From: JAICXG01 sp036494545
GTDB lineage: Bacteria > Verrucomicrobiota > Verrucomicrobiia > Chthoniobacterales > UBA10450
DNA length: 64,000 bases
NCBI GenBank assembly: GCA_036494545.1
Contig: DASXOB010000006.1
Coordinates: forward strand, 124,001 to 188,000
Reading direction: 5' to 3'
Part shown: one piece after another, positions 8,994 to 17,101 of the stretch
Layout of the letters: the number at the start of each line of letters is the position of its first letter
How positions within the stretch are numbered: the first letter of the stretch is position 1
Program-made: the position numbers and the translations under genes
The notes under the pieces: generated by a model
Told to the model about the DNA's origin: nothing
Databases searched by the model: none
The model's input: the letters and a program-made list of their open reading frames with translations, nothing else

Positions 8994-9920
8994 TTAGTCG
9001 CGCAGACGTTTTCCAGTCAGCTCGATGAAAACGTCTTCGAGCGTCGGACGTTTTAGATGGACGTCGACGAGTTCGATCCCATGGGCGTCGACCCAGCGGA
9101 TCAACTCGACAAGTGTCTGTGCGGGACGGCTTGAGCTGACCGAGAGGCTACGGCGGTCGTCGCTCACGATGGTGCGGATAACGCCGGGCCATTGTGGCAA
9201 TTCGTCAGGTGGAAGCGGTTGGCCTAACGAAATTTCGACTCCAGATTGGGTGGCGCTTTTCTCCTGCAGCTCGCGCGGTGAACCTTGTGCGATAATAACG
9301 CCGTTATCGATGATGGCCACCCGGTCGCAGAGTCGCTCCGCCTCCTCGATATAGTGCGTCGTGAGAACGATGGTGCGCTTTTCAGCGCGTAACTCTTCGA
9401 TCAATGCGCGAATCTCGAGACGCACCTGTGGATCGAGGCCGGTCGTCGGCTCGTCGAGGAAAAGCATTTGCGGATCGTTGATCAGCGCGAGGGCGAGCGC
9501 GAGACGTTGCTTTTGTCCGCCGGAAAGAGTCGCATAACCGGCTTCGCGTTTTTCCCAAAGCTGCAAACGCTGGAGCAGCTTCTGATCATCGACACGCCGC
9601 GAATAGAACGCCCCGAAAAGAGCGAGGGCTTCGTTCACTCTTATTTTGTCGGGGAGATTCGTCGCCTGGAGGCAAACGCCGATGCGATCCTTGAGCGTTT
9701 GCTTTTGTCGGTCGGGATCGAAGCCAAGGACCGTGACGTCGCCAGCGCTGCGCGGACGAAGGCCCTCAAGAATTTCGACTGTTGTTGTCTTGCCGGCGCC
9801 GTTAGGTCCCAGCAAACCGAAAACTTCCCCGGTCTCCACTTCGATGTCGATGCCTTTGACCGCCTCGAGCGAGCCATATGACTTGCGCAAACCTCGCGCA
9901 GAAATGGCCCAATCGTTCAT
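8994..9920 (-). CDS. ABC transporter ATP-binding protein (drug/antibiotic exporter type)
   Basis: 308 residues. Walker A GPNGAGKT at 38-45, then the signature LSGGQKQR, Walker B LFLDEPTTGLDP, and switch His in TTHYIEEAE. The C-terminal extension ends in LKRPTLEDVFIELTGKRLRD, the DUF4162-like tail of CcmA/DrrA-type ATPases that pair with ABC-2 permeases. Its partner is clearly the permease-amidohydrolase fusion three bases downstream. The substrate is unknown. It is probably co-transcribed with lnt. Confidence 0.9.
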   Translation of the reverse strand: MNDWAISARGLRKSYGSLEAVKGIDIEVETGEVFGLLGPNGAGKTTTVEILEGLRPRSAGDVTVLGFDPDRQKQTLKDRIGVCLQATNLPDKIRVNEALALFGAFYSRRVDDQKLLQRLQLWEKREAGYATLSGGQKQRLALALALINDPQMLFLDEPTTGLDPQVRLEIRALIEELRAEKRTIVLTTHYIEEAERLCDRVAIIDNGVIIAQGSPRELQEKSATQSGVEISLGQPLPPDELPQWPGVIRTIVSDDRRSLSVSSSRPAQTLVELIRWVDAHGIELVDVHLKRPTLEDVFIELTGKRLRD

Positions 9921-9961
9921 GGCCCGAGATTATGAACGAAAATGCAGATGACGCGAGCGTA

Positions 9962-11644
9962 TCACTGCAAAGACGGTTTTCGTCTGGCGAGCTGGATACA
10001 TCGCGCGAGAACAAGCATCACGGTCGCCCCGGCGCAGATCTCGGCGAACAATTCGCCGTGTCGAACATAAAACGTCAGCCATCCATCGGTCGGGACATCA
10101 AGGCCGCCGCTCAGGACGCCTTGTATGAAGGTGCTGCCGCTCGCGTTCTTCAGTTCCTGTGTGACGCGACCGAAGCGATCGACAAAACAAGTTACGCCTG
10201 TGTTCGCCGCCCGTACCATCGGCCGGCCCGTCTCGACGCAGCGAAAGATCGCGTTTTCCAAATGCTGCTGAGAACCCGCAGATTGCAGGAACCATCCGTC
10301 GTTTGTCACATTGGCGAGGAGATTTGCGCCGCGCAGAACAAACTGCCGAGTCAGTTCGCCTACCGTGTCCTCGAAACAAATCAGAGGACCTACTTTGAGA
10401 TCGCTGGTCGTTAGGCGAAAAACCACCGGTTCCTTTCCTCGGGTAAAATCGGCCGGCACCTGATCGCCCACGATTCGGGCCACAAAGGGAACGGTGTTCC
10501 GGCCCGGGACGTATTCTCCGAAGGGCACAAGGTGAAGCTTGCGATACAGCTGGATCTTTTCCCCGCCGTTGGTGACGAGAATGGCGGCATTGTAGTCGCC
10601 CTTTTCATCGGCATCGATCGTGCCGAGGAGCAGGTCCGTTTTCGTCGCGGCGGCAGTGCGCATGACGAAGCCGTAGTTCTGGGCGTCTATCAGCACGGCC
10701 TGCGGCGTCGAGCTTTCCGGCCAGATGATCAACTGGGGTGGAGGACGGACGGCGACTGCGACATTCGTTAGGCGGGTAAAAAGCTGAAACGTTTGCTCCT
10801 GAAATTCACGGCTGAATTTTACCTCGCGCGGCACGTCTGCCTGTATCGCGGCGATGCGCAGCGGCTGGGTTTCGCTTTTTATCTGCAAGACGCGAAGGCC
10901 GTACGCCGCCAGACCGACGATCGCGGCCAGAGTCAGCGTGAAATCAAAATGCGGCTTCCGGATGCGGAATTTGGTTTCGAGAAAAAAGCGCCAAACGGTC
11001 GAGATCGCGATCACATTGGCGAAAGCGACGAGAAAGGAGAGCCCGGTGACGCCGGTATATTCCGCCACCTGGATGAGCGGGAGAATCTTGTGCAGCGCAA
11101 CGCCGAGGCCGTTCCAGCCCCAGCCGGAGAAGAGCCAACCGCGCACCCACTCGAGCGCCGCCCAGGCAGAGGCGAGAACCAACGCGAGCCAGAGATTGTG
11201 CAGCGAGCTCAGCCAGGGCGAGCGCGCTTCCGCGGGGAAGTCGTTAGGCTGCGAGAACGGCTTGACAAATCGGATCTGCGCCGGCGCTCGCTGCAGTCCG
11301 CGCGGGCGGAAAAGCCCGGCAAGCCAGCTCCAGGCGGCAAAATAAATCGCCATGTAGGCTCCGACGAGAACCAATCCGGAGATCGTGACGGTGTAGAGCC
11401 AGTAAAAAACGCTCCAGAAAAACACCAACCCGGCAACGTAACCGAGAAGCAGATCGCGCAGCCATCGGCGCCGCGCCTTTTCACCTGAGAACCAAACTGC
11501 GGCGAGCAAAGGAGTGAGCGCGATCCAACAAAGCCAGGTTTGCCCGAAGGGCGCGAAGCAGAGCGTGACAAGAAAGCCACTTAGCGCGGCGGCAAACCAT
11601 GGCCAGAGGCCAAGCCACCTGTTCTTGCGCGCCACCTCGCTCAC
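9962..11644 (-). CDS. lnt: Apolipoprotein N-acyltransferase
   Basis: 560 residues with a GTG start. Lnt transfers a fatty acid to the N-terminal Cys of diacylated lipoproteins in the inner membrane, so the cell likely has an outer membrane. The N-terminal half is multi-spanning (starting near residue 15). The nitrilase-like domain carries the triad Glu310 (IIWPES), Lys369 (YRKLHLVPFGEY) and Cys423 (LICFED). A final span precedes the C-terminus. A polar insertion at about 113-145 is longer than usual. Three exact repeat motifs occur within the gene. Only 9 bp separate it from the small gene upstream. Confidence 0.95.
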   Translation of the reverse strand: MSEVARKNRWLGLWPWFAAALSGFLVTLCFAPFGQTWLCWIALTPLLAAVWFSGEKARRRWLRDLLLGYVAGLVFFWSVFYWLYTVTISGLVLVGAYMAIYFAAWSWLAGLFRPRGLQRAPAQIRFVKPFSQPNDFPAEARSPWLSSLHNLWLALVLASAWAALEWVRGWLFSGWGWNGLGVALHKILPLIQVAEYTGVTGLSFLVAFANVIAISTVWRFFLETKFRIRKPHFDFTLTLAAIVGLAAYGLRVLQIKSETQPLRIAAIQADVPREVKFSREFQEQTFQLFTRLTNVAVAVRPPPQLIIWPESSTPQAVLIDAQNYGFVMRTAAATKTDLLLGTIDADEKGDYNAAILVTNGGEKIQLYRKLHLVPFGEYVPGRNTVPFVARIVGDQVPADFTRGKEPVVFRLTTSDLKVGPLICFEDTVGELTRQFVLRGANLLANVTNDGWFLQSAGSQQHLENAIFRCVETGRPMVRAANTGVTCFVDRFGRVTQELKNASGSTFIQGVLSGGLDVPTDGWLTFYVRHGELFAEICAGATVMLVLARCIQLARRKPSLQ

Positions 11645-11653
11645 CCGAAAAAA

Positions 11654-12001
11654 TCAGGAGCGCCGCCGCCGTCGTCCCGCCTCGGCCCTGTTCCGCGAAG
11701 GATAAACCGCGTCCCGCAGTTCGCGCGCATGCGCGGGATTGACACGAAACTTCGCACTCTTTACCGCGTCGAGATTGCGAATACTGACCCGGTCGCAAAG
11801 GACGTAATCAAGCATGATCAAACCGTCGAGCGCATCGATTAACTCCGCCGTCTCCATATCGTCCATCCGCTCAGCGAGCTGACTGCCAGCGATTATGCCA
11901 CCGCCCAGTCCGATCGTCTTCAGAATGCTGATCTCGCCGCCGTTGAGGTTAATCTCGCGCACGAGGGATTGTGCGCGGCTCGCGGCGGATGTCGAGGCCA
12001 C
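11654..12001 (-). CDS. Small conserved hypothetical protein
   Basis: 115 residues, GTG start. Not recognised. The central part (NGGEISILKTIGL, then METAELIDALDGLIMLDYVLCDRVSIRNLDAV) is helical and looks like a compact DNA- or protein-binding domain, perhaps winged-helix. The C-terminus is Arg-rich (GRRRRRS). No signal peptide or membrane segment. It is first in a minus-strand run with lnt and the two ABC genes, which suggests co-transcription only. Confidence 0.6.
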   Translation of the reverse strand: MASTSAASRAQSLVREINLNGGEISILKTIGLGGGIIAGSQLAERMDDMETAELIDALDGLIMLDYVLCDRVSIRNLDAVKSAKFRVNPAHARELRDAVYPSRNRAEAGRRRRRS

Positions 12002-12152
12002 GGACGATTTTTGTTAGGCACGATTGGCTGCGACTAACGAATTGCTGAGCAAAGTGCCAACGGGAGATCTCGATCTGTTGCTACTGCGTTTGCCGAAACG
12101 AAACAGCCTGGTTAGAGAAAGCGTCTGGCGCATCAACTGCTTTTCAAATACT

Positions 12153-13025
12153 GTGCGCTCGCTGATCCTTGGCCTTTTCTTTGCATCGGTCCTCACGCTC
12201 GCCGCATCTCTTCAACCTCTCTCAAACAAGGAGATTGCTCTCATGCTCCGCTCCGGCTGTTCGAGCGCGAGCGTCCTTGCTGATCTGCAACGCCGACGAG
12301 CCCTCGAACGGCTGGATGAAGCAACCCGGAAATCGCTGCTTGAATTTGGCGCCAGCACGGAGTTGGTCAGCGCGCTTGAAAGCGGCGCCTATCTCGTTTC
12401 CGCGAGCGAAGCTGACGCCGCTCAAGACCATGCCGCGAAGCTCGCGGCCCAACGCTCCGCCGCAGTCGAGCAAGATCGAAAATTCAATACTCTTCTCCAG
12501 GCGCAGCAGGCGGAGGCGCGTGCCAGATCTGCGGCTGCGCCGCCGACTAACGAGACGCGTATTCTCGATGCGTTGAAAACCAAGCTGGTGCATTGCAACG
12601 AAGGCGCAATCAAGGAAGGGGACGGCGGCGAGCTGAAAGACAAGAAACTGATTGCGCTCTATTACTCAGCGCACTGGTGTGGACCGTGTCGCAAGTTCAC
12701 CCCGCAGCTCGTGGAGTACTACAACCGCGTCGTGCGTCAGCATCCGGAGTTTGAGATCATTTTCGTGAGTGACGATCGCTCGCGCTACAATTGGCAGAAC
12801 TACATCCAGGAAGAAAAAATGCCGTGGCTGGCAATTGACTACGATCAGCTCGCCGCTTTGCCCAGCGTGCAAAAGCTCGGTGGCAAAAGCATTCCCTCAC
12901 TTCTTGTCTTGAGCGACGACAGCCGGCTGCTCGCAAGTAGTTACAATGGCGCAGAATATCTCGGTCCGCAGAGTGTCCTCGCGACGCTGGATCAAATCTT
13001 CGCGTCGGGCGCAGCGGCGCACTGA
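12153..13025 (+). CDS. Exported thioredoxin-like (nucleoredoxin-type) protein
   Basis: 290 residues from GTG 12153, which gives a clean signal peptide (RSLILGLFFASVLTLAASL). The frame also stays open to a TTG at 12024, so the start is uncertain. After export comes a helical module (about 25-110) with NKEIALMLRSGCSS, then an Ala/Gln/Arg-rich linker. The thioredoxin fold contains the active-site motif HWCGPCRKF. It continues with FVSDDRS and a cis-Pro segment (GGKSIPSLLVL), the layout of nucleoredoxin/tryparedoxin proteins. It is probably a periplasmic disulfide reductase. It converges with tgt. Confidence 0.78.
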   Translation: MRSLILGLFFASVLTLAASLQPLSNKEIALMLRSGCSSASVLADLQRRRALERLDEATRKSLLEFGASTELVSALESGAYLVSASEADAAQDHAAKLAAQRSAAVEQDRKFNTLLQAQQAEARARSAAAPPTNETRILDALKTKLVHCNEGAIKEGDGGELKDKKLIALYYSAHWCGPCRKFTPQLVEYYNRVVRQHPEFEIIFVSDDRSRYNWQNYIQEEKMPWLAIDYDQLAALPSVQKLGGKSIPSLLVLSDDSRLLASSYNGAEYLGPQSVLATLDQIFASGAAAH

Positions 13026-13030
13026 TGCGT

Positions 13031-14152
13031 TCAATCTTGAAGCGGGCGCGTGCGATAGTTGCCGACGAAGTCCCGCCGAAACCGATCGAACGTTCCGGCC
13101 GCGATCTCGCGCTGAGCACGGCGCATGAGCTCGAGGTAGAAATGAAGATTGTGCAGAGTGATCAGGCGCAGTCCCAAAATTTCTTCCGCCTTCACCAGAT
13201 GGCGGAGATAACCGCGGCTGAACTCGCGACAGGCCGGGCAGGAACAACCCTCCTCAACCGGCCCCTGCTGCAGCGCGAACTCTGCATTCTTGAGATTTAT
13301 AGTGCCCATGGCGGTGAAGGCCGTGCCGTTGCGCGCCAGGCGTGTCGGCAGGACGCAATCAAACATGTCGATTCCGCGCGCGATGAGCTCGAGTAATTGT
13401 GGCGGCGTGCCGAGGCCCATGGCATAACGCGGCTTGTCGTTAGGCAAAAAAGGTTCGCTCCATTCGACCGCTTGGATCATTTCCGGCTCCGGCTCGCCCA
13501 CGCTCACGCCGCCGATGGCATAACCATCGAATCCGATTGCAACCGTCGCCTCCGCGCTCGCCCGGCGCAGCTCTTCGTAGATTCCACCCTGCGCAATTCC
13601 GAAGAGCAACTGGCCGGGCGGGCGCGGAATTGGCGACTCCTTGCAGCGTCGCGCCCAACGCGCCGTCAGCTCGAGGCTGCGCGCAACGTATTCGTGTTCG
13701 CCCGGCCAGGGCGGGCATTCGTCGAGCACCATGGCGATATCGCTGCCTAACGACGCCTGAATTTCCATCGCAATCTCCGGCGAAATGAAAGCCGGCGTGC
13801 CGTCGACGTGATTCTGAAAATGCGCGCCCTCTTCGGTAATCTTTCGGATCCTAGCGAGGGAAAAAATCTGGTAGCCACCGCTATCCGTCAGAATCGGCCC
13901 GTCCCAGGCCATGAAGCGGTGCAAGCCGCCCAGGCGGCGCATGACCTCCATTCCCGGCCTAACGAAAAGGTGATAGGTATTGCTCAGAATGATCCGGGCC
14001 TTCAACTCACGCAGTTCACGCGGACTCACACCTTTCACGCTGCCCTGCGTTCCCACCGGCATGAACACCGGCGTCTCGACCGTGCCATGCGCAGTCGTTA
14101 GGCAGCCGCAGCGGGCCTTGCTCGCCGGATCGATCGCTAAGAGCTTGAACAC
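13031..14152 (-). CDS. tgt: tRNA-guanine transglycosylase (queuine/preQ1)
   Basis: 373 residues, normal for bacterial Tgt, which swaps guanine 34 for preQ1 in tRNAs with GUN anticodons. Visible are MPVGTQGSVKG near the N-terminus, the catalytic DSGGYQIF (Asp90), GIAQGG, the nucleophile region DMFDCVLPTR, and the zinc site CSCPAC followed by the distal His in LHNLHFY. GTG start. Four exact copies of the repeat motif lie in it. No other queuosine genes are adjacent. Confidence 0.95.
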   Translation of the reverse strand: MFKLLAIDPASKARCGCLTTAHGTVETPVFMPVGTQGSVKGVSPRELRELKARIILSNTYHLFVRPGMEVMRRLGGLHRFMAWDGPILTDSGGYQIFSLARIRKITEEGAHFQNHVDGTPAFISPEIAMEIQASLGSDIAMVLDECPPWPGEHEYVARSLELTARWARRCKESPIPRPPGQLLFGIAQGGIYEELRRASAEATVAIGFDGYAIGGVSVGEPEPEMIQAVEWSEPFLPNDKPRYAMGLGTPPQLLELIARGIDMFDCVLPTRLARNGTAFTAMGTINLKNAEFALQQGPVEEGCSCPACREFSRGYLRHLVKAEEILGLRLITLHNLHFYLELMRRAQREIAAGTFDRFRRDFVGNYRTRPLQD

Positions 14153-14378
14153 TGTCGCGAATATGCGCAGGCGGTTGCCATCGGCTAGTTGACACCCTCA
14201 CGAGGACGGCAAGGAACATTCCAGTGAACCCGGGCAAGACCGAAAATGGCGCGGGCATTGCCAGGGAGTGGAGCCCTTTTGGCGCTTCCCCTCGGCCTAT
14301 CTATGGAATAGCGGTTGTGACAGTGTTTGCCTACGCGGCTTGGTTGCGATGGCAACTTCCACTCGCACCAATGTGTTT

Positions 14379-15890
14379 CTAAAGCCGATATTTTTGTCTG
14401 AGGTAACTGGCGACTGCAATTTGTTCGGTCCTGGTCAGGTGACGGGCGACCATGATCACCTCCGCGATCGCTCCATAAAACAAAGTCTTAGGATCGGTTT
14501 CGGAACCGCCTAGTTCGATTACCCAGTCCGACTGGAGTCGTGATCGGACCGATGCGGCAAGCCGAGCCATAGGTGCGATACTTTGCACTCCATCGGCTGA
14601 GATAAGGAGTTGAGGATTGCATTCCTCCTCAATTTGAAAATGAATTATCCGCCATTGTTGGTTCGGATGGGACTCGCGCTCCGTCACCACGGAGGCCGAT
14701 TGGTCGCCGATTTTAAGTGTCCCTCGTATGGCCCGAACCTGGCGATCCCACTCCAGCGTGAACTCTGCACCTTGACCGTCCGATCGAACGCGCAAAGCCA
14801 CCATCCGATCCTGGCTAGGACACGTCTTCTTGGGCCGGTGCGGTTTGATCAAGGTAACCAGAGAAAATGGACCGCAAATGAGCGAACCCGCTTCCATTAT
14901 GGGACCTGTGAACCGGAGGATACCGCGATCGCCACGCAACCGTTCTGGCGCCTTGCTCGTGGGGAAAAACAATGCGGACCGCCCATTGAGAAACGGAATA
15001 CAAAATGGCGCCTGGCCATCTGCCACCGCGCGCAAAGAAAACGGTCCCTGTTCCTTCAACTCCAGAATTCGGTTGTTAATTGGCGAGAGCCGCTCCGAAT
15101 CCAACCAAAATGACAGGCCATCCAAGTCGGAGGCCGGTTTCGGTGAAGCCGTCATAACCTCGCTCGTCCAATGGCGCGGTGGCATGGGCGCATCCGCTGG
15201 AAGCCGGCGCGTCGCAGGTCGCGAAAATTTCGCTGCCGCGACCGCTCTCAGCTGCCGGAATGAACGAGGCTTGAAGGTGCGGGCAGCATCGAGCGCCTGT
15301 AGCGTCTGACGGGTGACCTTTTGGATTGCCTCTTGAAGCGGCGGCGGAAGATCACGTCGGCCATTTCCGCGATCCTTGAAGATTGGCCTTCCGCTTATCG
15401 CCAACGACCCGCAGAGTAAATCAAAGACTTGGGAATCGCAGATCAGATCCTCGTAGCGGACAATCGCAATCTCCGCTGGATGCTCGGTCTGAAACTGGAG
15501 CGCGAGACGATTACGTGTGACCCAATTCTCTGCGCCTCGTTCCCCTTCCAATTCGAATGACAGCCAGCCTTTGCGCGACATTGAGAGAAGGACATCGATG
15601 GGGTTCCGATAAATCCAGACGAATCGAAGCGAATATTCGGCATACTCGGCGCGGAGATCTTCCAGCGAGCGATAGAAGGTTTCGGTGATTGGCTTGAGCA
15701 GAATCGCGCCAAGTGCGGCGTTCAGGATCGGCGCCGTCTCCTCCACTGGCCGCAACCGGTAGAGATAATAGATAGGGTCATCGACGCTTTCATGGAATGA
15801 AGTAAGCGATGGATCACCTGCAAGCGACCTAAACAGGACGGTTGTGCCCGATCGCTGGACCCCCATAACCATGATTACTCTCTTTTTCAT
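14379..15890 (-). CDS. Sulfotransferase-like protein with C-terminal lectin (LamG/ConA-like) domain
   Basis: 503 residues from the ATG at 15890; nine more codons are possible upstream. The N-terminal half has the PAPS-binding loop VQRSGTTVLFRSL and the 3'-phosphate motif FVWIYRNPIDVLLSM, as in P-loop sulfotransferases. The C-terminal half (about 250-503) is beta-rich and ends FYGAIAEVIMVARHL then a YLRQKY segment, the usual end of LamG/concanavalin-like domains. A sugar or surface polymer target is plausible. The gene has no copy of the 9-bp repeat, and no pathway partner is adjacent, consistent with acquisition as a single gene. Confidence 0.75.
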   Translation of the reverse strand: MKKRVIMVMGVQRSGTTVLFRSLAGDPSLTSFHESVDDPIYYLYRLRPVEETAPILNAALGAILLKPITETFYRSLEDLRAEYAEYSLRFVWIYRNPIDVLLSMSRKGWLSFELEGERGAENWVTRNRLALQFQTEHPAEIAIVRYEDLICDSQVFDLLCGSLAISGRPIFKDRGNGRRDLPPPLQEAIQKVTRQTLQALDAARTFKPRSFRQLRAVAAAKFSRPATRRLPADAPMPPRHWTSEVMTASPKPASDLDGLSFWLDSERLSPINNRILELKEQGPFSLRAVADGQAPFCIPFLNGRSALFFPTSKAPERLRGDRGILRFTGPIMEAGSLICGPFSLVTLIKPHRPKKTCPSQDRMVALRVRSDGQGAEFTLEWDRQVRAIRGTLKIGDQSASVVTERESHPNQQWRIIHFQIEEECNPQLLISADGVQSIAPMARLAASVRSRLQSDWVIELGGSETDPKTLFYGAIAEVIMVARHLTRTEQIAVASYLRQKYRL

Positions 15891-16058
15891 TCTCCGGCTC
15901 AGTCGCGACGCTCTCAAAAGCGCCGTCGTCTGTAAACCCGGCTGACAGCTTTTTTCGGGCGACCAATTCGTTAGGGGAAATCAATCGCAAGGATGGCCAA
16001 AAACAGAGTTTCCCAGTGCAGGATTTCGCCCATGGTTCCTCTCTTGAGGAAAATAATC

Positions 16059-16086
16059 TTGCCACTCCCGCTTTTGTTTCTATATT
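16059..16086 (+). promoter_or_regulatory. Candidate sigma70-type promoter for the ribosomal superoperon
   Basis: TTGCCA at 16059-16064 and TATATT at 16081-16086 are separated by 16 bp. Transcription would start near 16093 and leave a leader of about 93 nt before rpsL. The leader contains a T7 run near 16135 and no clear Shine-Dalgarno. This is a consensus match only. Confidence 0.4.
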
Positions 16087-16185
16087 GCGCGCTCTCCGTA
16101 TCAGGTGCGTGAGATAGTTAGCACGGCTTGAACGGTTTTTTTGTCGCCCGAAGCGTCACAGTTTTGCGGCCGATTTTGTACTGAA

Positions 16186-16593
16186 ATGCCAACCATTAAT
16201 CAGCTTATTAGGAAGGGACGAAAGAAGGTCTCGGTGAAGTCGAAATCACCGGCCTTGAAGAATTGTCCACAGCGGCGTGGCGTTTGCACGCAAGTGATGA
16301 CGCGTACGCCGAAGAAGCCGAATTCCGCTTTACGCAAGGTGGCGAAGGTTCGCCTCACGAATGGCCAGGAAGTGATTGCCTACATTCCAGGCGAAGGGCA
16401 TAACCTGCAGGAGCACTCGATCGTCCTGGTGCGCGGCGGACGCGTGAAAGATTTGCCCGGGGTGCGTTATCACATTGTTCGTGGCACGCTCGACTCGTTA
16501 GGCGTTGACGGCCGCCGCCGCAGCCGTTCCAAATATGGCGCGAAACGGCCGAAAGCCGGCGCCGAAGCCGAGAAAGGCGCAAAGAAAAAATAA
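16186..16593 (+). CDS. rpsL: 30S ribosomal protein S12
   Basis: 135 residues from ATG 16186 (MPTINQLIRKG). The open frame extends 15 codons upstream to a TTG, but S12 proteins begin at this Met. The decoding-centre loops TPKKPNSALRK and GRVKDLPGVRYH are intact, with Lys in the first (the streptomycin-sensitive form). The C-terminal tail is Lys/Ala-rich and slightly longer than usual. First gene of the superoperon. Confidence 0.97.
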   Translation: MPTINQLIRKGRKKVSVKSKSPALKNCPQRRGVCTQVMTRTPKKPNSALRKVAKVRLTNGQEVIAYIPGEGHNLQEHSIVLVRGGRVKDLPGVRYHIVRGTLDSLGVDGRRRSRSKYGAKRPKAGAEAEKGAKKK

Positions 16594-16616
16594 CTTTTAG
16601 CTTCCGATTTTTCCAG

Positions 16617-17090
16617 ATGTCTCGTCGTCGCAAGGTTTATAAGAAAGAAGACAAGGTCGATTCGCGCTATGGAAGCGTCGCCGTTGCCCGACTCATCTCT
16701 ACGGTGATGAAACGTGGCAAGAAATCGCTCGCGGAACGCATCGTTTACACGGCAATCGAGAAATCGCGGGAAGGTTCGGATTCGGTGGACCCGCTCGAAG
16801 TAGTGAACAAAGCTCTCGAGAATGTGCGTCCGCGCCTCGAAGTAAAATCGCGCCGGGTTGGTGGCGCGACTTATCAGGTGCCGATGGAGGTCACTGCATC
16901 CCGTCAGGTTTCACTGGCGATGCGTTGGATAGTAACCTACGCCGACAACCGCCGCGGCATGCCGATGGCCGATGCGCTCGCCCATGAATTACGCGACGCC
17001 GCCGCCGGCCAGGGTAACGCCATTAAGAAGCGCGATGACACCCACAAGATGGCGCAAGCCAACCGCGCCTTCGCTCATTTCCGCTGGTAA
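16617..17090 (+). CDS. rpsG: 30S ribosomal protein S7
   Basis: 157 residues, normal length. Starts MSRRRKVYKKE; contains VARLISTVMKRGKKSLAE and the family hallmark GGATYQVPMEV, ending AHFRW. S7 binds the 3' domain of 16S rRNA and starts head assembly. It sits 23 bp after rpsL and 11 bp before fusA, the classic str order. Confidence 0.97.
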   Translation: MSRRRKVYKKEDKVDSRYGSVAVARLISTVMKRGKKSLAERIVYTAIEKSREGSDSVDPLEVVNKALENVRPRLEVKSRRVGGATYQVPMEVTASRQVSLAMRWIVTYADNRRGMPMADALAHELRDAAAGQGNAIKKRDDTHKMAQANRAFAHFRW

Positions 17091-17101
17091 AGGATTTTTT
17101 A

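Noticed and set aside
12024..12152. An upstream TTG start for the thioredoxin-like protein
   Set aside because: It would place 43 residues before the signal peptide. The GTG at 12153 gives a normal exported protein. Uncertain but preferred.
14153..14378. A hidden gene in the gap between the sulfotransferase gene and tgt
   Set aside because: No convincing start, ribosome-binding site or family-like peptide was found in either strand.
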